From JANXAZ01 sp964504655 (GTDB taxonomy: Bacteria > Pseudomonadota > Alphaproteobacteria > Geminicoccales > Geminicoccaceae), in assembly GCA_964504655.1 (NCBI GenBank), contig CAZDFD010000001.1, forward strand, positions 1 to 64,000: a DNA stretch of 64,000 bases, written 5' to 3'. Positions 52,319 to 60,780 of this stretch are shown in pieces. Every line of letters starts with the position of its first letter. Position 1 is the first letter of the stretch. The notes below the pieces were generated by a model, which did no database searches, was not told where the DNA came from, and saw only the letters and a list, made by a program, of their open reading frames with translations. The position numbers and the translations under genes are program-made.

Positions 52319-52751
52319 GCTCCTCCCCTTCCTCGGAGAGGTGCAACCGGGCGCGCTCCTCGGCCATCAGCCGCTCCAGCCGGGCCGCCTCATCGAACAG
52401 CTCATCGGCCACGAAATGCAGCCTCGGGGCGTATTTGAGGTGCATCCGACGGGCCAGCTGGCCGGCGAGTGCCGGTGCGGCGTGGTCGAGCGCCGCGTGC
52501 ACGGCCGCCGAGAGCGGCTGGCCGAGCAGGGTTGCGAACACCGTGGCGTGCTTCAGGTCCTTCGAGACCCGCACCTCGGCGATGGTGACGCTCGCGCCCT
52601 CGAGGCGCGGATCGTGCACCTCGCCACGCATCAGGCTCTCGGCCAGAAGGTGACGGATCTGCTCGGCGACACGCAGCTGGCGCTGCGACGGCTCGCCGGC
52701 GCGATCCTCTCCCTGGCGCCGACCCGAGGCGGACTCAGAGCGTCCGGGCAA
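52302..52751 (-). CDS. rbfA: Ribosome-binding factor A
   Basis: A 149-residue KH-fold factor for 16S rRNA 5'-end maturation and cold adaptation. Recognised by QRQLRVAEQIRHLLAESLMR, ASVTIAEVRVSKDLKHATVF and MHLKYAPRLHFVADELFDEA. The C-terminus is acidic. It overlaps infB by 17 bp upstream and truB by 17 bp downstream, as is common in this operon. Confidence 0.95.
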   Translation of the reverse strand: MPGRSESASGRRQGEDRAGEPSQRQLRVAEQIRHLLAESLMRGEVHDPRLEGASVTIAEVRVSKDLKHATVFATLLGQPLSAAVHAALDHAAPALAGQLARRMHLKYAPRLHFVADELFDEAARLERLMAEERARLHLSEEGEEHEPRA

Positions 52752-55440
52752 CCTCTTGGACCTCGTAGGCCTCGATCACGTCGCCCTGACGGATGTCGCC
52801 GAAGCCCTCGATCGACATGCCGCACTCGAAGCCCTCCTTCACCTCCCGGACGTCGTCCTTGAACCGCTTGAGCGAACCCAGCGCACCTTCGTAGATCACC
52901 ACGTCGTCGCGCAGCAGGCGGGCCCGAGCCCCGCGCTTGATGAGCCCGTCCGTGACCATGCAGCCGGCGACCTTGCCGACCTTCGAGATCGCGAACACCT
53001 CGCGGATCTCGGCCCGGCCCAGCACCACCTCCTTGGCCTCCGGGGCGAGCATGCCCGAGAGCAGGCCCTTCACCTCGTCGAGCAGCTCGTAGATGATCGA
53101 GTAGTAGCGGATCTCGATCCCGGCCCGTTTGGCCAGCTCGCGGGCCGGCGCGTTGGCGCGCACGTTGAAGCCGAGGATCACCGCCTTGCTCGCCTGGGCG
53201 AGGGTCACGTCGCTCTCGGTGATGGCACCCACGCCACCGTGCAGCACCCGGACGCCGACCTCCTCGGTCTTGAGCTTCTCGAGACCGGCGGTGATCGCCT
53301 CGAGCGAGCCGTGCACGTCGGATTTGACGACCACTGCCAGCTCCTTGAGCGTCCCTTCCTTGATGCCTTTGAACATCTCCTCGAGGGAGGTCGGCTTGAC
53401 GGCTCCGGAAGCGACCTGTTGCTGCTCGCGCTTCTTCCGCTGGCGGTACTCGGCCACGTCGCGGGCGCGTTTCTCGCTCTCGACCACCTGCAGTCGGTCG
53501 CCCGGCTCGGGCACCCCGTCGAGGCCCAGGATCTCGGCCGGCGCGGCCGGGCCCGCCCGGTCCACGGCCTCGCCGCGGTCGTCGTAAAGGGCGCGCACGC
53601 GGCCCCATTGCGCCCCGGCGATGACGATGTCGCCGACCCGGAGCGTGCCGTTCTGCACCAGCACGGTGCAGACCGCGCCGCGTCCGCGGTCGAGCTTCGC
53701 CTCGACGATCGTGCCCTGCGCCGGACGGCTCGGGTTGGCCTTGAGGTCCAGGAGCTCGGCCTGCAGCTGGATGGCCTCGATCAGCTTGTCGAGGCCGGTC
53801 CGCTTGACCGCGCTCACCGGCACGGCCAGCACCTCACCCCCGAAATCCTCGACGACCACCTCGTGCGTCAGCAGCTCCTGCTTGACGCGATCGGGGTTGG
53901 CCTCGGGCTTGTCGATCTTGTTGATCGCCACGACGATCGGCACCTTGGCGGCCCGCGCGTGCCGGATCGCCTCGATGGTCTGGGGCATCACGCCGTCGTC
54001 CGCGGCCACCACGAGCACGACGATGTCGGTCACCGAGGCGCCGCGCGCCCGCATCGCCGTGAAGGCGGCGTGGCCCGGCGTGTCGATGAAGGTGACGGGC
54101 AGACCGTCGCCGATGGACACCCGGTAGGCGCCGATGTGCTGGGTGATGCCGCCGGCCTCGCCGGCCGCGACGTTGGCCGACCGCAGCGCGTCCAGGAGCG
54201 ATGTCTTGCCATGGTCGACATGGCCCATGACGGTGACCACCGGCGGCCGTGCCACGAGCTCCTCGGCACGGTCGGCGGCTCCCTCGATCCCCTCCTCGAC
54301 GTCCGCCTCCGACACGCGCTTCACCTTGTGGCCGAACTCGCCGACGATCAGCTCGGCCGTATCCGCGTCGACCAGCTGGTTGATCGTCGCCAGCACGCCG
54401 TTCTTCATGAGGGCCTTGATGACCTCGGCGCCGCGCACCGCCATCCGGCTGGCCAGCTCCTGCACGGTGATGCTCTCGGGCAGGACCACCTCGCGCGTCA
54501 CCGGCTCGCTCGAGGCGACCTGCTGACGCTGGCGCTGCTGGTGGCGGCGGAGCGCCGCCAAGCTGCGGACCCGCTCCTCCTCCTCGCCATCGAGGGCCAC
54601 CCGGATCGGGCGGGGCTTTTCCTCGCGAGCCGGCCTGAGGGTCGGGCGGGTGGTCTTGGCCTTGAGCTTGCCGCGCCGGGCCTCGGCCTCCTCCTCGGTC
54701 TCGGCGGCCGTACGCTCGGGCTTGGCGGCTCGCTTCGCCGCGTCGCCCTTGGCCTCGGCCGGCGCCGGCGCGGGCGAAGCGGCCTCGGCCGGCGCGCCGC
54801 CCTTCTCCAGCTCGCGCGCGCGCCGCTCCTCGTCCTCGAGCAGTCGGCGGGCCTGCTCCTCGGCCTTGCGCCTCGCCTCCTCCTCGGCCCGCTTCCTCGC
54901 CTCCTCCTCGGTCTTCCGCTTGGCCGCCGCATCCTCCTCGGCTCGCCGGCGGGCCTGCTCCTCGGCGCTGCGGCGGGCCAGCTCCTCGGCTCGCTTGCGC
55001 GCCTCCTCCTCGACCTTGCGGGCCTCTGTGAGGGCCTTGAGACGGACCTGCTTCTCCTCGTCGGTGAGCGGCTTGAGGACCACGTGTCGGCGCGAGGCGG
55101 CACCGCCCCCCGGGCCCGACGGACCGGGCCTGGCGACACTGGCGCCGACGGTCGGACGGGCGGGAGGCGGAGGCGGCGCCGGCGCGGGTGCAGCCGTGGC
55201 CGGGGCAGCGCTCGGCTGCCCGGTCGGCGCCGGCGCCGCTGGCGCCGGCGGTGGGCTGCTCGGTCGGGCGGGCAGCGGCCGCGCCTTCTTGACCTCCACC
55301 GCCACGGACTTGCTGCGTCCGTGGCTGAAGCTCTGGCGCACCACGCCGCTCTCGACGGTCTTCTTGAGCTCGATCCGCGGCGGCGCCGGCCGGGCGATGC
55401 CGATCCGCGGGTTCTTGTCCTCGCCCTTGACGTCCGTCAT
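52735..55440 (-). CDS. infB: Translation initiation factor IF-2
   Basis: A 901-residue GTPase that brings initiator tRNA to the 30S subunit. The N-terminal 130 residues are Pro/Ala-rich. A highly charged Glu/Arg/Ala helix follows (about 130-215, repeated EEARKRAEE-type units), then the IF-2N-like domain (ESITVQELASRMAVRGAEVI). The GTPase G1 motif GHVDHGKTS lies near residue 405, with DTPGHAAF and NKIDKPEA following. Domains III and IV reach the end (GMSIEGFGDIRQGDVIEAYE). Start overlaps the ylxR stop by 4 nt. Confidence 0.98.
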   Translation of the reverse strand: MTDVKGEDKNPRIGIARPAPPRIELKKTVESGVVRQSFSHGRSKSVAVEVKKARPLPARPSSPPPAPAAPAPTGQPSAAPATAAPAPAPPPPPARPTVGASVARPGPSGPGGGAASRRHVVLKPLTDEEKQVRLKALTEARKVEEEARKRAEELARRSAEEQARRRAEEDAAAKRKTEEEARKRAEEEARRKAEEQARRLLEDEERRARELEKGGAPAEAASPAPAPAEAKGDAAKRAAKPERTAAETEEEAEARRGKLKAKTTRPTLRPAREEKPRPIRVALDGEEEERVRSLAALRRHQQRQRQQVASSEPVTREVVLPESITVQELASRMAVRGAEVIKALMKNGVLATINQLVDADTAELIVGEFGHKVKRVSEADVEEGIEGAADRAEELVARPPVVTVMGHVDHGKTSLLDALRSANVAAGEAGGITQHIGAYRVSIGDGLPVTFIDTPGHAAFTAMRARGASVTDIVVLVVAADDGVMPQTIEAIRHARAAKVPIVVAINKIDKPEANPDRVKQELLTHEVVVEDFGGEVLAVPVSAVKRTGLDKLIEAIQLQAELLDLKANPSRPAQGTIVEAKLDRGRGAVCTVLVQNGTLRVGDIVIAGAQWGRVRALYDDRGEAVDRAGPAAPAEILGLDGVPEPGDRLQVVESEKRARDVAEYRQRKKREQQQVASGAVKPTSLEEMFKGIKEGTLKELAVVVKSDVHGSLEAITAGLEKLKTEEVGVRVLHGGVGAITESDVTLAQASKAVILGFNVRANAPARELAKRAGIEIRYYSIIYELLDEVKGLLSGMLAPEAKEVVLGRAEIREVFAISKVGKVAGCMVTDGLIKRGARARLLRDDVVIYEGALGSLKRFKDDVREVKEGFECGMSIEGFGDIRQGDVIEAYEVQEVARTL

Positions 55441-56084
55441 CGATCGTCACCGCCTTCTTGCGTTTCGCTCCCGCCCGGCGCTTCCGGCCGGGTCCCATCG
55501 GCGAGCCCGTCGAGCCGGGCGAGCTCCCGCCGCAGCCGGTCGGCCAGACGTCCCCGGGCGACCGCTGCGTAGACCAGCTCCTCGCGGCCGAAGGGCCGCC
55601 CGAGCTCGGATCGCCCGAGACCACAGGCGACCGGCACGGCGCCGGCGAGCCGGCGCAGCTTGGCCGCCTGGCTCGCCGCGTCGCGGGCGATCAGCAGCAA
55701 GCCGATGCCGCCCTGTCGAAGCGCCGCTTCGACCTGGTCGAAGCCTGCCACCAGGAGGCCGGCCCGGCGGGCCAGCCCGAGCAGGTCGAGGCAGCGCCGA
55801 CGCAGCGCGGCCTCGACCCGGGCCGGCAGGTCGACGGCCGGCCGCGCCGGCGCGCCGGCGGCCTTGGCGAACAGATTGCTGCGAACGGCCCGGGCGATCA
55901 GCGCGCGATCGGCGGCCACCCAGATCCCGCGCCCGGGCAGCCGCTCGTCGACGTCCGGCACGACGACGCCGTCGGGGGCGAGCACGAACCGGATCATGCC
56001 GGCCCGATCGCCGGCCGCGCGGGCCGCCGCGCAGCGCCGTCGGCCGGCTGGCTCGATCTCGAAGGAGAGCGCCTCGCTGCTCAC
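55437..56084 (-). CDS. YlxR/DUF448 RNA-binding protein fused to L7Ae-like domain
   Basis: A 215-residue two-domain protein between nusA and infB. The N-terminal YlxR domain (about 15-85) shows RRRCAAARAAGDRAGMIRFV and PDVDERLPGRGIWVAADRAL, containing the GRGIW motif of the family. The C-terminal domain resembles L7Ae/L30e RNA-binding proteins (LDLLGLARRAGLLVAGFDQVEAA, then GLGRSELGRPFG). The fusion is typical for alphaproteobacteria. The probable role is RNA binding linked to translation; the exact function is not settled. Confidence 0.92.
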   Translation of the reverse strand: MSSEALSFEIEPAGRRRCAAARAAGDRAGMIRFVLAPDGVVVPDVDERLPGRGIWVAADRALIARAVRSNLFAKAAGAPARPAVDLPARVEAALRRRCLDLLGLARRAGLLVAGFDQVEAALRQGGIGLLLIARDAASQAAKLRRLAGAVPVACGLGRSELGRPFGREELVYAAVARGRLADRLRRELARLDGLADGTRPEAPGGSETQEGGDDR

Positions 56085-57628
56085 GCCGGTGCCGTGGCCT
56101 CCTGCTCGCCGGCGGCGGCCGGCGGCTCGATCCAGCCGAGCCGGACCCGCGCGTCCATCACGATCTCACCCGCCTCGACCGGTCCGAGCCCGGCGCCGGG
56201 CAGCATCTCGGCGAGCTCGTCGCCCGCGAGGTCCGCCAGATCCTCGAGCGAGCGGACTCCCTGGCGCGCCAGCTTGACCACCGTGTCGAGCTCGAGCCGA
56301 TCGAAGCTCAGAAGATCGTCGGCCACGCCCAGCTCGCGGGCCTCGGCCTCGAGCGCCTGACGACGCTCCTCGAGCCAGCTCTGGGCGCGTTCCTTGAGGG
56401 CGGCCGCGATCTCCTCGTCGAAGCCCTCGATCTGGGCCAGCTCCTCGTCCGGCACCGCCGCCAGCTCGTCGATCGAGGTGATGCCCTCGGTCACCAGAAG
56501 CTGGGCGATCACCTCGTCCACGTTGAGCGCTGTCGTGTACATCTCGGTGAGCTCGCGGAACTCGCGCTGCCGCCGCTCGGAGTCCTCGGTCTCGGAGACG
56601 ATGTCGATGTCCCAGCCCGTGAGCTGGCTCGCGAGCCGGACGTTCTGGCCGCGCCGGCCGATCGCGATGTGCTGCATGTGGTCGGGGACGATCACCTCGA
56701 TGCGCTTGGCGTCCGGATCGAGCACGACCTTCGAGACCTCGGCCGGCGCGAGCGCGTTGCACACGAACGTGGCAGGATCCTGCGACCACGGAATGATGTC
56801 GACCTTCTCGCCGCCGAGCTCTTGGACCACCGCCTGCACGCGCGAGCCGCGCATGCCGACGCAGGCCCCGACCGGATCGATGCCGCTGTCCTTGGAGATC
56901 ACCGCGATCTTGGCCCGCGAGCCCGGGTCGCGCGCACAGGCCTTGATCTCGATGATGCCGTCGTAGATCTCGGGAACCTCCTGCTCGAACAGCTTCATCA
57001 TGAAGCCCGGATGCGTTCGGGAAAGGAAGATCTGCGGGCCGCGCGTCTCGTGCCGAACGTCGTAGACGTAGGCACGGATCCGGTCCTTGATGTGGAAGAT
57101 CTCGCGCGGGATCAGCTCGTCGGGGCGAACCATGGCCTCGGCCCGGCCGAGATCGACGAGGACGCCGGAGCGCTCGACGCGCTTGACCTCGCCGACCACG
57201 ATCTCGCCGATGCGATCCTTGAAGTCGTTGTACTGACGCTCGCGCTCGGCGTCGCGCACCTTCTGCACGATCACCTGCTTGGCGCTCTGCGCAGCGATCC
57301 GCCCGAGATCGATCGGCGGCAGCGGCTCGAGGATGTGGTCGCCCACCTGGGCCGCAGGGTTGCGGTCGCGCGCCTCCTCGACGGTGATCTGCTTGGCCGG
57401 TTCCTCGACGGCCTCGACCACCTCGAGATCGCGGTACAGCTTGATCTCGCCGGTGCGCCGGTCGATCTCGGCCACGATCTCGTGCTCGAGACCGTATTTG
57501 CGACGCGCCGCCGTCTGTACGGCCTGCTCCATGGCCTCGACGACCTCGCCGGCGCTGATGCCCTTCTCCTGGGCGACAGCCTCGGCCACCCTCAGGAGCT
57601 CGCCGCGACCGAACCCGGCAGTCTCCAT
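56081..57628 (-). CDS. nusA: Transcription termination/antitermination protein NusA
   Basis: A 515-residue RNA polymerase-binding factor. Domains in order: N-terminal RNAP-binding domain (ELLRVAEAVAQEKGISAGEV), S1 domain near 135-200 (GEIVVGEVKRVERSGVLVDL), KH1 with KIAVISKDSGIDPVGACVGM, and KH2 with HIAIGRRGQNVRLASQL. Two C-terminal acidic helix-hairpin repeats follow (LVTEGITSIDELAAVPDEEL and QGVRSLEDLADLAGDELAEM). ATG 57628 is used because METAGFGRGELL is the natural N-terminus and it lies 17 bp after rimP. The longer open frame upstream runs through rimP and is not used. Confidence 0.97.
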   Translation of the reverse strand: METAGFGRGELLRVAEAVAQEKGISAGEVVEAMEQAVQTAARRKYGLEHEIVAEIDRRTGEIKLYRDLEVVEAVEEPAKQITVEEARDRNPAAQVGDHILEPLPPIDLGRIAAQSAKQVIVQKVRDAERERQYNDFKDRIGEIVVGEVKRVERSGVLVDLGRAEAMVRPDELIPREIFHIKDRIRAYVYDVRHETRGPQIFLSRTHPGFMMKLFEQEVPEIYDGIIEIKACARDPGSRAKIAVISKDSGIDPVGACVGMRGSRVQAVVQELGGEKVDIIPWSQDPATFVCNALAPAEVSKVVLDPDAKRIEVIVPDHMQHIAIGRRGQNVRLASQLTGWDIDIVSETEDSERRQREFRELTEMYTTALNVDEVIAQLLVTEGITSIDELAAVPDEELAQIEGFDEEIAAALKERAQSWLEERRQALEAEARELGVADDLLSFDRLELDTVVKLARQGVRSLEDLADLAGDELAEMLPGAGLGPVEAGEIVMDARVRLGWIEPPAAAGEQEATAPA

Positions 57629-57645
57629 CACCGTCCCTCTCCCCG

Positions 57646-58155
57646 TCAGCCGGCGCGCCGGCGCCCGCCGGCGCGCGGCGCGGCCCCCGGCACCTCGGCC
57701 ACGAGCCGAGCCCGCCGAATCGCCGCGAGCGGAATCGTGGCCGGGCCGTCCTCCGCCTCGATCGTGACCGCCGCCCCGTCGCACCTGCCGATCGTGCCGG
57801 TGAACCGACGCCGACCGCCGAGTGGTTGATCCGTCTCGATCCGCGCCCGCTGCCCGAGGAACCGGCGGAAGTGCTCCTCGGTGACCAGTGGCCGCTCGAT
57901 ACCAGGCGAACTCACCTCGAGCCGATAGGTCTGCGGAATCGGGTCGGCCACGTCGAGGACCGCCGACACCGCGTGGCTGATGGCGGCGCAATCGTCGACC
58001 GTCATCACGCGGGCATGGTCGATCGGCTCGGCGACGATCTGAAGCGTCGGCCGGCCGCCGCCCATCAGGCGCACCTGAACGAGCTCGAAGCCCAGGGCGC
58101 CGAGCGTCGGCGCGATGAGCGAGGCAAGATCGGTCGAGGACGAGATCCCTGTCAA
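57646..58155 (-). CDS. rimP: Ribosome maturation factor RimP
   Basis: A 169-residue factor for 30S subunit maturation. Family blocks: LIAPTLGALGFELVQVRLMG, VDDCAAISHAVSAVLDVADP, YRLEVSSPGIERPLVTEEHF and the C-terminal Sm-like barrel (GTIGRCDGAAVTIE). The start is TTG at 58155 with no clear Shine-Dalgarno; no ATG or GTG fits in frame near it, and the protein then begins with the usual short lead before the first helix. First gene of the rimP-nusA-ylxR-infB-rbfA-truB-rpsO run. Confidence 0.93.
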   Translation of the reverse strand: MTGISSSTDLASLIAPTLGALGFELVQVRLMGGGRPTLQIVAEPIDHARVMTVDDCAAISHAVSAVLDVADPIPQTYRLEVSSPGIERPLVTEEHFRRFLGQRARIETDQPLGGRRRFTGTIGRCDGAAVTIEAEDGPATIPLAAIRRARLVAEVPGAAPRAGGRRRAG

Positions 58156-58223
58156 ACGAACACGCCAAAGAGAGCGGGCGACAACCCACTCTCCCCCTAG
58201 AGCAGTCGGAGTAGGAGTTCGTC

Positions 58224-58254
58224 TCTATATGGCCTCGAACGGCCGTTCAGGCAA
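58224..58254 (-). promoter_or_regulatory. Possible sigma-70 promoter for the rimP-nusA operon
   Basis: On the minus strand TTGCCT (58249-58254) and TATAGA (58224-58229) lie 19 bp apart, in the only AT-rich island between trmB and rimP. A 12-bp palindrome GAACGGCCGTTC (58237-58248) lies in the spacer and covers the trmB stop. Spacing is long, so this is a weak call. Confidence 0.3.
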
Positions 58255-58990
58255 GCCCCAACCGCTGCCCCGCACCCCGCCGCCGGCAGCGCAGATAGAC
58301 CGGCGGGCGGCCGGCCGCGAGGGCCTTCGCCTCGTAGCGCGTGCGGCGATGATCCGGCCCGGGCACACGCCAGTCGGCCGACCGCTCGGCGGTCCAGAGG
58401 AGGCGCGGCTCGCCGAGGATCGCCGCGAGCATCCAGCGGGCATAGCCGGGATCGTCGGTCGCGAGCCGCAGCTCGCCGCCGGGAGCCAGCACCCGCGCCA
58501 TCTCGGCCACGGTGGCGGCGTTGACGATCCGCCGCTTGTGGTGGCGGCTCTTCGGCCATGGATCGGGAAACAGCACGTCGATCCGCTCGAGGCTCGCTTC
58601 CGGCAGCGACGCCAGGAGCAGCCGCGCGTCGTCGACCAGGATTCGCACATTGTCGAGGCCGTTGGCCTCGACGCCGGCCAAGAGGCGTGCCACGCCCGCG
58701 AGGAACGGTTCGACCCCGATGAACCCGACCTCGGGGCTCGCCAGGGCCTCCGCCTCGAGATGCTCCCCGCCGCCGAAGCCCACCTCGAGGCGCACCCCTC
58801 GGACGGGGCGCGCGAACAGCGCGCGCGGCTCGAGCTGGCCCGCCTCGGGCAGCTGGACGCTCAGACGGGGCAGCAGCTCGTCGAGAAGCCGCCGCCGGCC
58901 GGGCCGCAGCCGGGGACCGCCGCGCCGACCGTAAATCTGCCGATGCTGCGACCCCGCGACGCGGTCCTCCAGAGCCGCGGCACCGGTCAG
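58247..58990 (-). CDS. trmB: tRNA (guanine-N7-)-methyltransferase TrmB, probable CTG start
   Basis: Methylates G46 of tRNAs using SAM. Family motifs: HRQIYGRRGGPRLRPGRRRL near the N-terminus, VRLEVGFGGGEHLEAEAL (SAM motif I), VLFPDPWPKSRHHKRRIVN (diagnostic), and RLATDDPGYARWML. No ATG, GTG or TTG fits in frame between the end of metK and the conserved domain. CTG 58990 overlaps the metK stop as CTGA and gives 247 residues, matching family length. The CTG start is an inference; a second CTG lies six codons further on. The next ATG upstream is deep in metK. Confidence 0.9.
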   Translation of the reverse strand: MTGAAALEDRVAGSQHRQIYGRRGGPRLRPGRRRLLDELLPRLSVQLPEAGQLEPRALFARPVRGVRLEVGFGGGEHLEAEALASPEVGFIGVEPFLAGVARLLAGVEANGLDNVRILVDDARLLLASLPEASLERIDVLFPDPWPKSRHHKRRIVNAATVAEMARVLAPGGELRLATDDPGYARWMLAAILGEPRLLWTAERSADWRVPGPDHRRTRYEAKALAAGRPPVYLRCRRRGAGQRLGLA

Positions 58991-60162
58991 TTGAACGCCC
59001 GGCGCAACTCGTCGACGAGGTCGCGCCGCTCCCAGGAGAACCCGCCGTCGCTGTCCGGTGCCCGGCCGAAATGACCGTAGGCCGCGGTCCGCGCGTAGAT
59101 CGGGCGGGACAGGCCAAGATGCTGGCGGATGCCGCGAGGGGAGAGATCGACCATCTCGCGCAGGGTGCGACCGAGCCGGGCCTCGTCGACCTCGCCGGTG
59201 CCGAGCGTGTCGACATAGACCGAGAGCGGCTTCGAGACGCCGATCGCGTAGGCGAGCTGGATCACGCACTTGCGGGCCAGACCCGCGGCCACGACGTTCT
59301 TCGCCAGATAGCGGGCGGCATAGGCCGCCGAGCGGTCAACCTTGGTCGGGTCCTTTCCCGAGAAGGCGCCGCCGCCGTGCGGCGCAGCTCCGCCGTAGGT
59401 GTCGACAATGATCTTTCGGCCGGTGAGCCCCGCATCGCCATCCGGCCCACCGATCACGAACCGTCCGGTCGGATTGACGTAGAACTCCTGTTCCGGGCAC
59501 ATCCAACCCTCGGGCAGCGCCGCCAGGACGTAGGGCCGAACGATCTGCTTCACGTCTTCGGACGGGAGTTCCTCAACGTGTTGGGTCGAGACCACGATCG
59601 CGGTGGTCCCGACCGGCCGGCCGCCGACGTAGCGCAGCGTGACCTGGCTCTTGGCATCCGGCCCGAGCTGCGGAAGCTGGCCGGCATGGCGGGCCGCGGC
59701 CAGTCGCCGCAGGATCTCGTGAGCATAGTGAATCGGTGCCGGCATGAGTTCGGGCGTTTCGTCGCAGGCGAAGCCGAACATGATGCCCTGGTCGCCGGCT
59801 CCCTCGTCCTTGCCGAAGGCCGCGTCCACACCGCGCGCGATGTCCGCCGCCTGTTCGTGCAGCAAGACGTCGATGTGCGCGTGCTGCCAGTGGAAGCCCG
59901 GCTGCTCGTAACCGATCGCCTTGATCGCCATCCGCGCGGTGTGCCGGATCAAGTCGGCCGTGATCCGGCTGCCCGGCCCCGGCCGGCACTCCCCGGCGAT
60001 AACGAGGCGGTTGGTGGTGGCCAGTGTCTCGCAGGCGACCCGGGCCTCCGGATACTCGCCGAGGAACAGATCGACGACCTCGTCCGAGATCCGGTCGCAC
60101 ACCTTGTCGGGGTGACCCTCGGAGACGGATTCGCTCGTGAAGAGGTAATCGGACGCGGCCAT
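58987..60162 (-). CDS. metK: S-adenosylmethionine synthetase
   Basis: A 391-residue enzyme making SAM from methionine and ATP. Signatures: FTSESVSEGHPDKVCDRISD at the N-terminus, GAGDQGIMFGFACDETPELM near residue 118, and the GGGAFSGKDPTKVDRSAAY phosphate-binding loop near 255. All three domains are complete. It supplies SAM for the methyltransferase encoded directly downstream (trmB) and lies after an XRE-type regulator gene, a conserved alphaproteobacterial order. A 97-bp leader contains an 18-bp palindrome. Confidence 0.98.
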   Translation of the reverse strand: MAASDYLFTSESVSEGHPDKVCDRISDEVVDLFLGEYPEARVACETLATTNRLVIAGECRPGPGSRITADLIRHTARMAIKAIGYEQPGFHWQHAHIDVLLHEQAADIARGVDAAFGKDEGAGDQGIMFGFACDETPELMPAPIHYAHEILRRLAAARHAGQLPQLGPDAKSQVTLRYVGGRPVGTTAIVVSTQHVEELPSEDVKQIVRPYVLAALPEGWMCPEQEFYVNPTGRFVIGGPDGDAGLTGRKIIVDTYGGAAPHGGGAFSGKDPTKVDRSAAYAARYLAKNVVAAGLARKCVIQLAYAIGVSKPLSVYVDTLGTGEVDEARLGRTLREMVDLSPRGIRQHLGLSRPIYARTAAYGHFGRAPDSDGGFSWERRDLVDELRRAFN

Positions 60163-60208
60163 CGCGCGGCGAGCTCCCGGGCAGGGCGGCGCGCGACCCT
60201 GCGCGCCC

Positions 60209-60226
60209 GCGGTCCGGCCGGACCGC
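60209..60226 (-). promoter_or_regulatory. Perfect 18-bp palindrome in the metK leader
   Basis: GCGGTCCGGCCGGACCGC is a perfect palindrome about 47 bp before the metK start. A second stem (GCAGGG/CCCTGC) lies between it and the start. It could be an operator or an RNA hairpin of a leader; I could not match it to a known SAM riboswitch. Confidence 0.35.
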
Positions 60227-60259
60227 CGCGCCGGCTTAAGGCAGGAACCCGACCTCCGG

Positions 60260-60769
60260 TCAAGTCGACCGACGGTCGGCCGGGCGTAGCTCCGTGCGCG
60301 CGTCGCTCACCGCGCGTACGAGCTCGTAGAGCCGTCGGCGGACCACGGGATCGCCGATCTCGTTGAAGGCGCGCACCAGCTCGAGCGTCTCCCGGCGGTC
60401 CACACTCGGCGGCTGGGCCGATGGAACGGCCCGCCGCGGTGGCTCGAATACGAACCCGACGCCGGGCTCGGCCAGCCCTGGGGCCGGCAGGGCCGCGACG
60501 TCGCGATCCGCGTCTCCCGTCCCCAGCTCCTCGAAGAACCACGTCACCGGCACGCTCAGGATCCCGGCCAGCTGCCAGAGCCGGCCGGCACCGATCCGAT
60601 TGGCGCCGCGCTCGTACTTCTGCACTTGCTGAAACGTGACGCCGAGGAGATCACCCAGCCGCTCCTGGCTCAGTCCCATGAGCGCACGGCGCAATTTCAA
60701 CCGTCGCCCGACGTGGCGGTCGATCGGATCGACCGTACCGTGGCCAGCGGATGTCAGCGGCCTCGCCAT
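60260..60769 (-). CDS. XRE-family helix-turn-helix regulator
   Basis: A 169-residue transcription regulator. The Cro/C1-type HTH covers about residues 15-70 (VGRRLKLRRALMGLSQERLG, then LLGVTFQQVQKYERGANRIG and WFFEEL). The C-terminal part ends in ETLELVRAFNEIGDPVVRRR, seen in a group of alphaproteobacterial regulators encoded next to metK. Targets are unknown; regulating metK or itself is plausible from position only. ATG 60769 gives MARPLTSAGHGTVDPIDRHVG. It follows lnt after 11 bp. Confidence 0.9.
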   Translation of the reverse strand: MARPLTSAGHGTVDPIDRHVGRRLKLRRALMGLSQERLGDLLGVTFQQVQKYERGANRIGAGRLWQLAGILSVPVTWFFEELGTGDADRDVAALPAPGLAEPGVGFVFEPPRRAVPSAQPPSVDRRETLELVRAFNEIGDPVVRRRLYELVRAVSDARTELRPADRRST

Positions 60770-60780
60770 CACCGAGCCTG

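Noticed and set aside
57629..58189. N-terminal extension of nusA
   Set aside because: Overlaps rimP in another frame; the natural NusA N-terminus starts at 57628.
60163..60259. SAM-II or other SAM riboswitch before metK
   Set aside because: Stems are present but I could not fit the conserved loop sequences of any SAM riboswitch class by eye; kept only as a palindrome.
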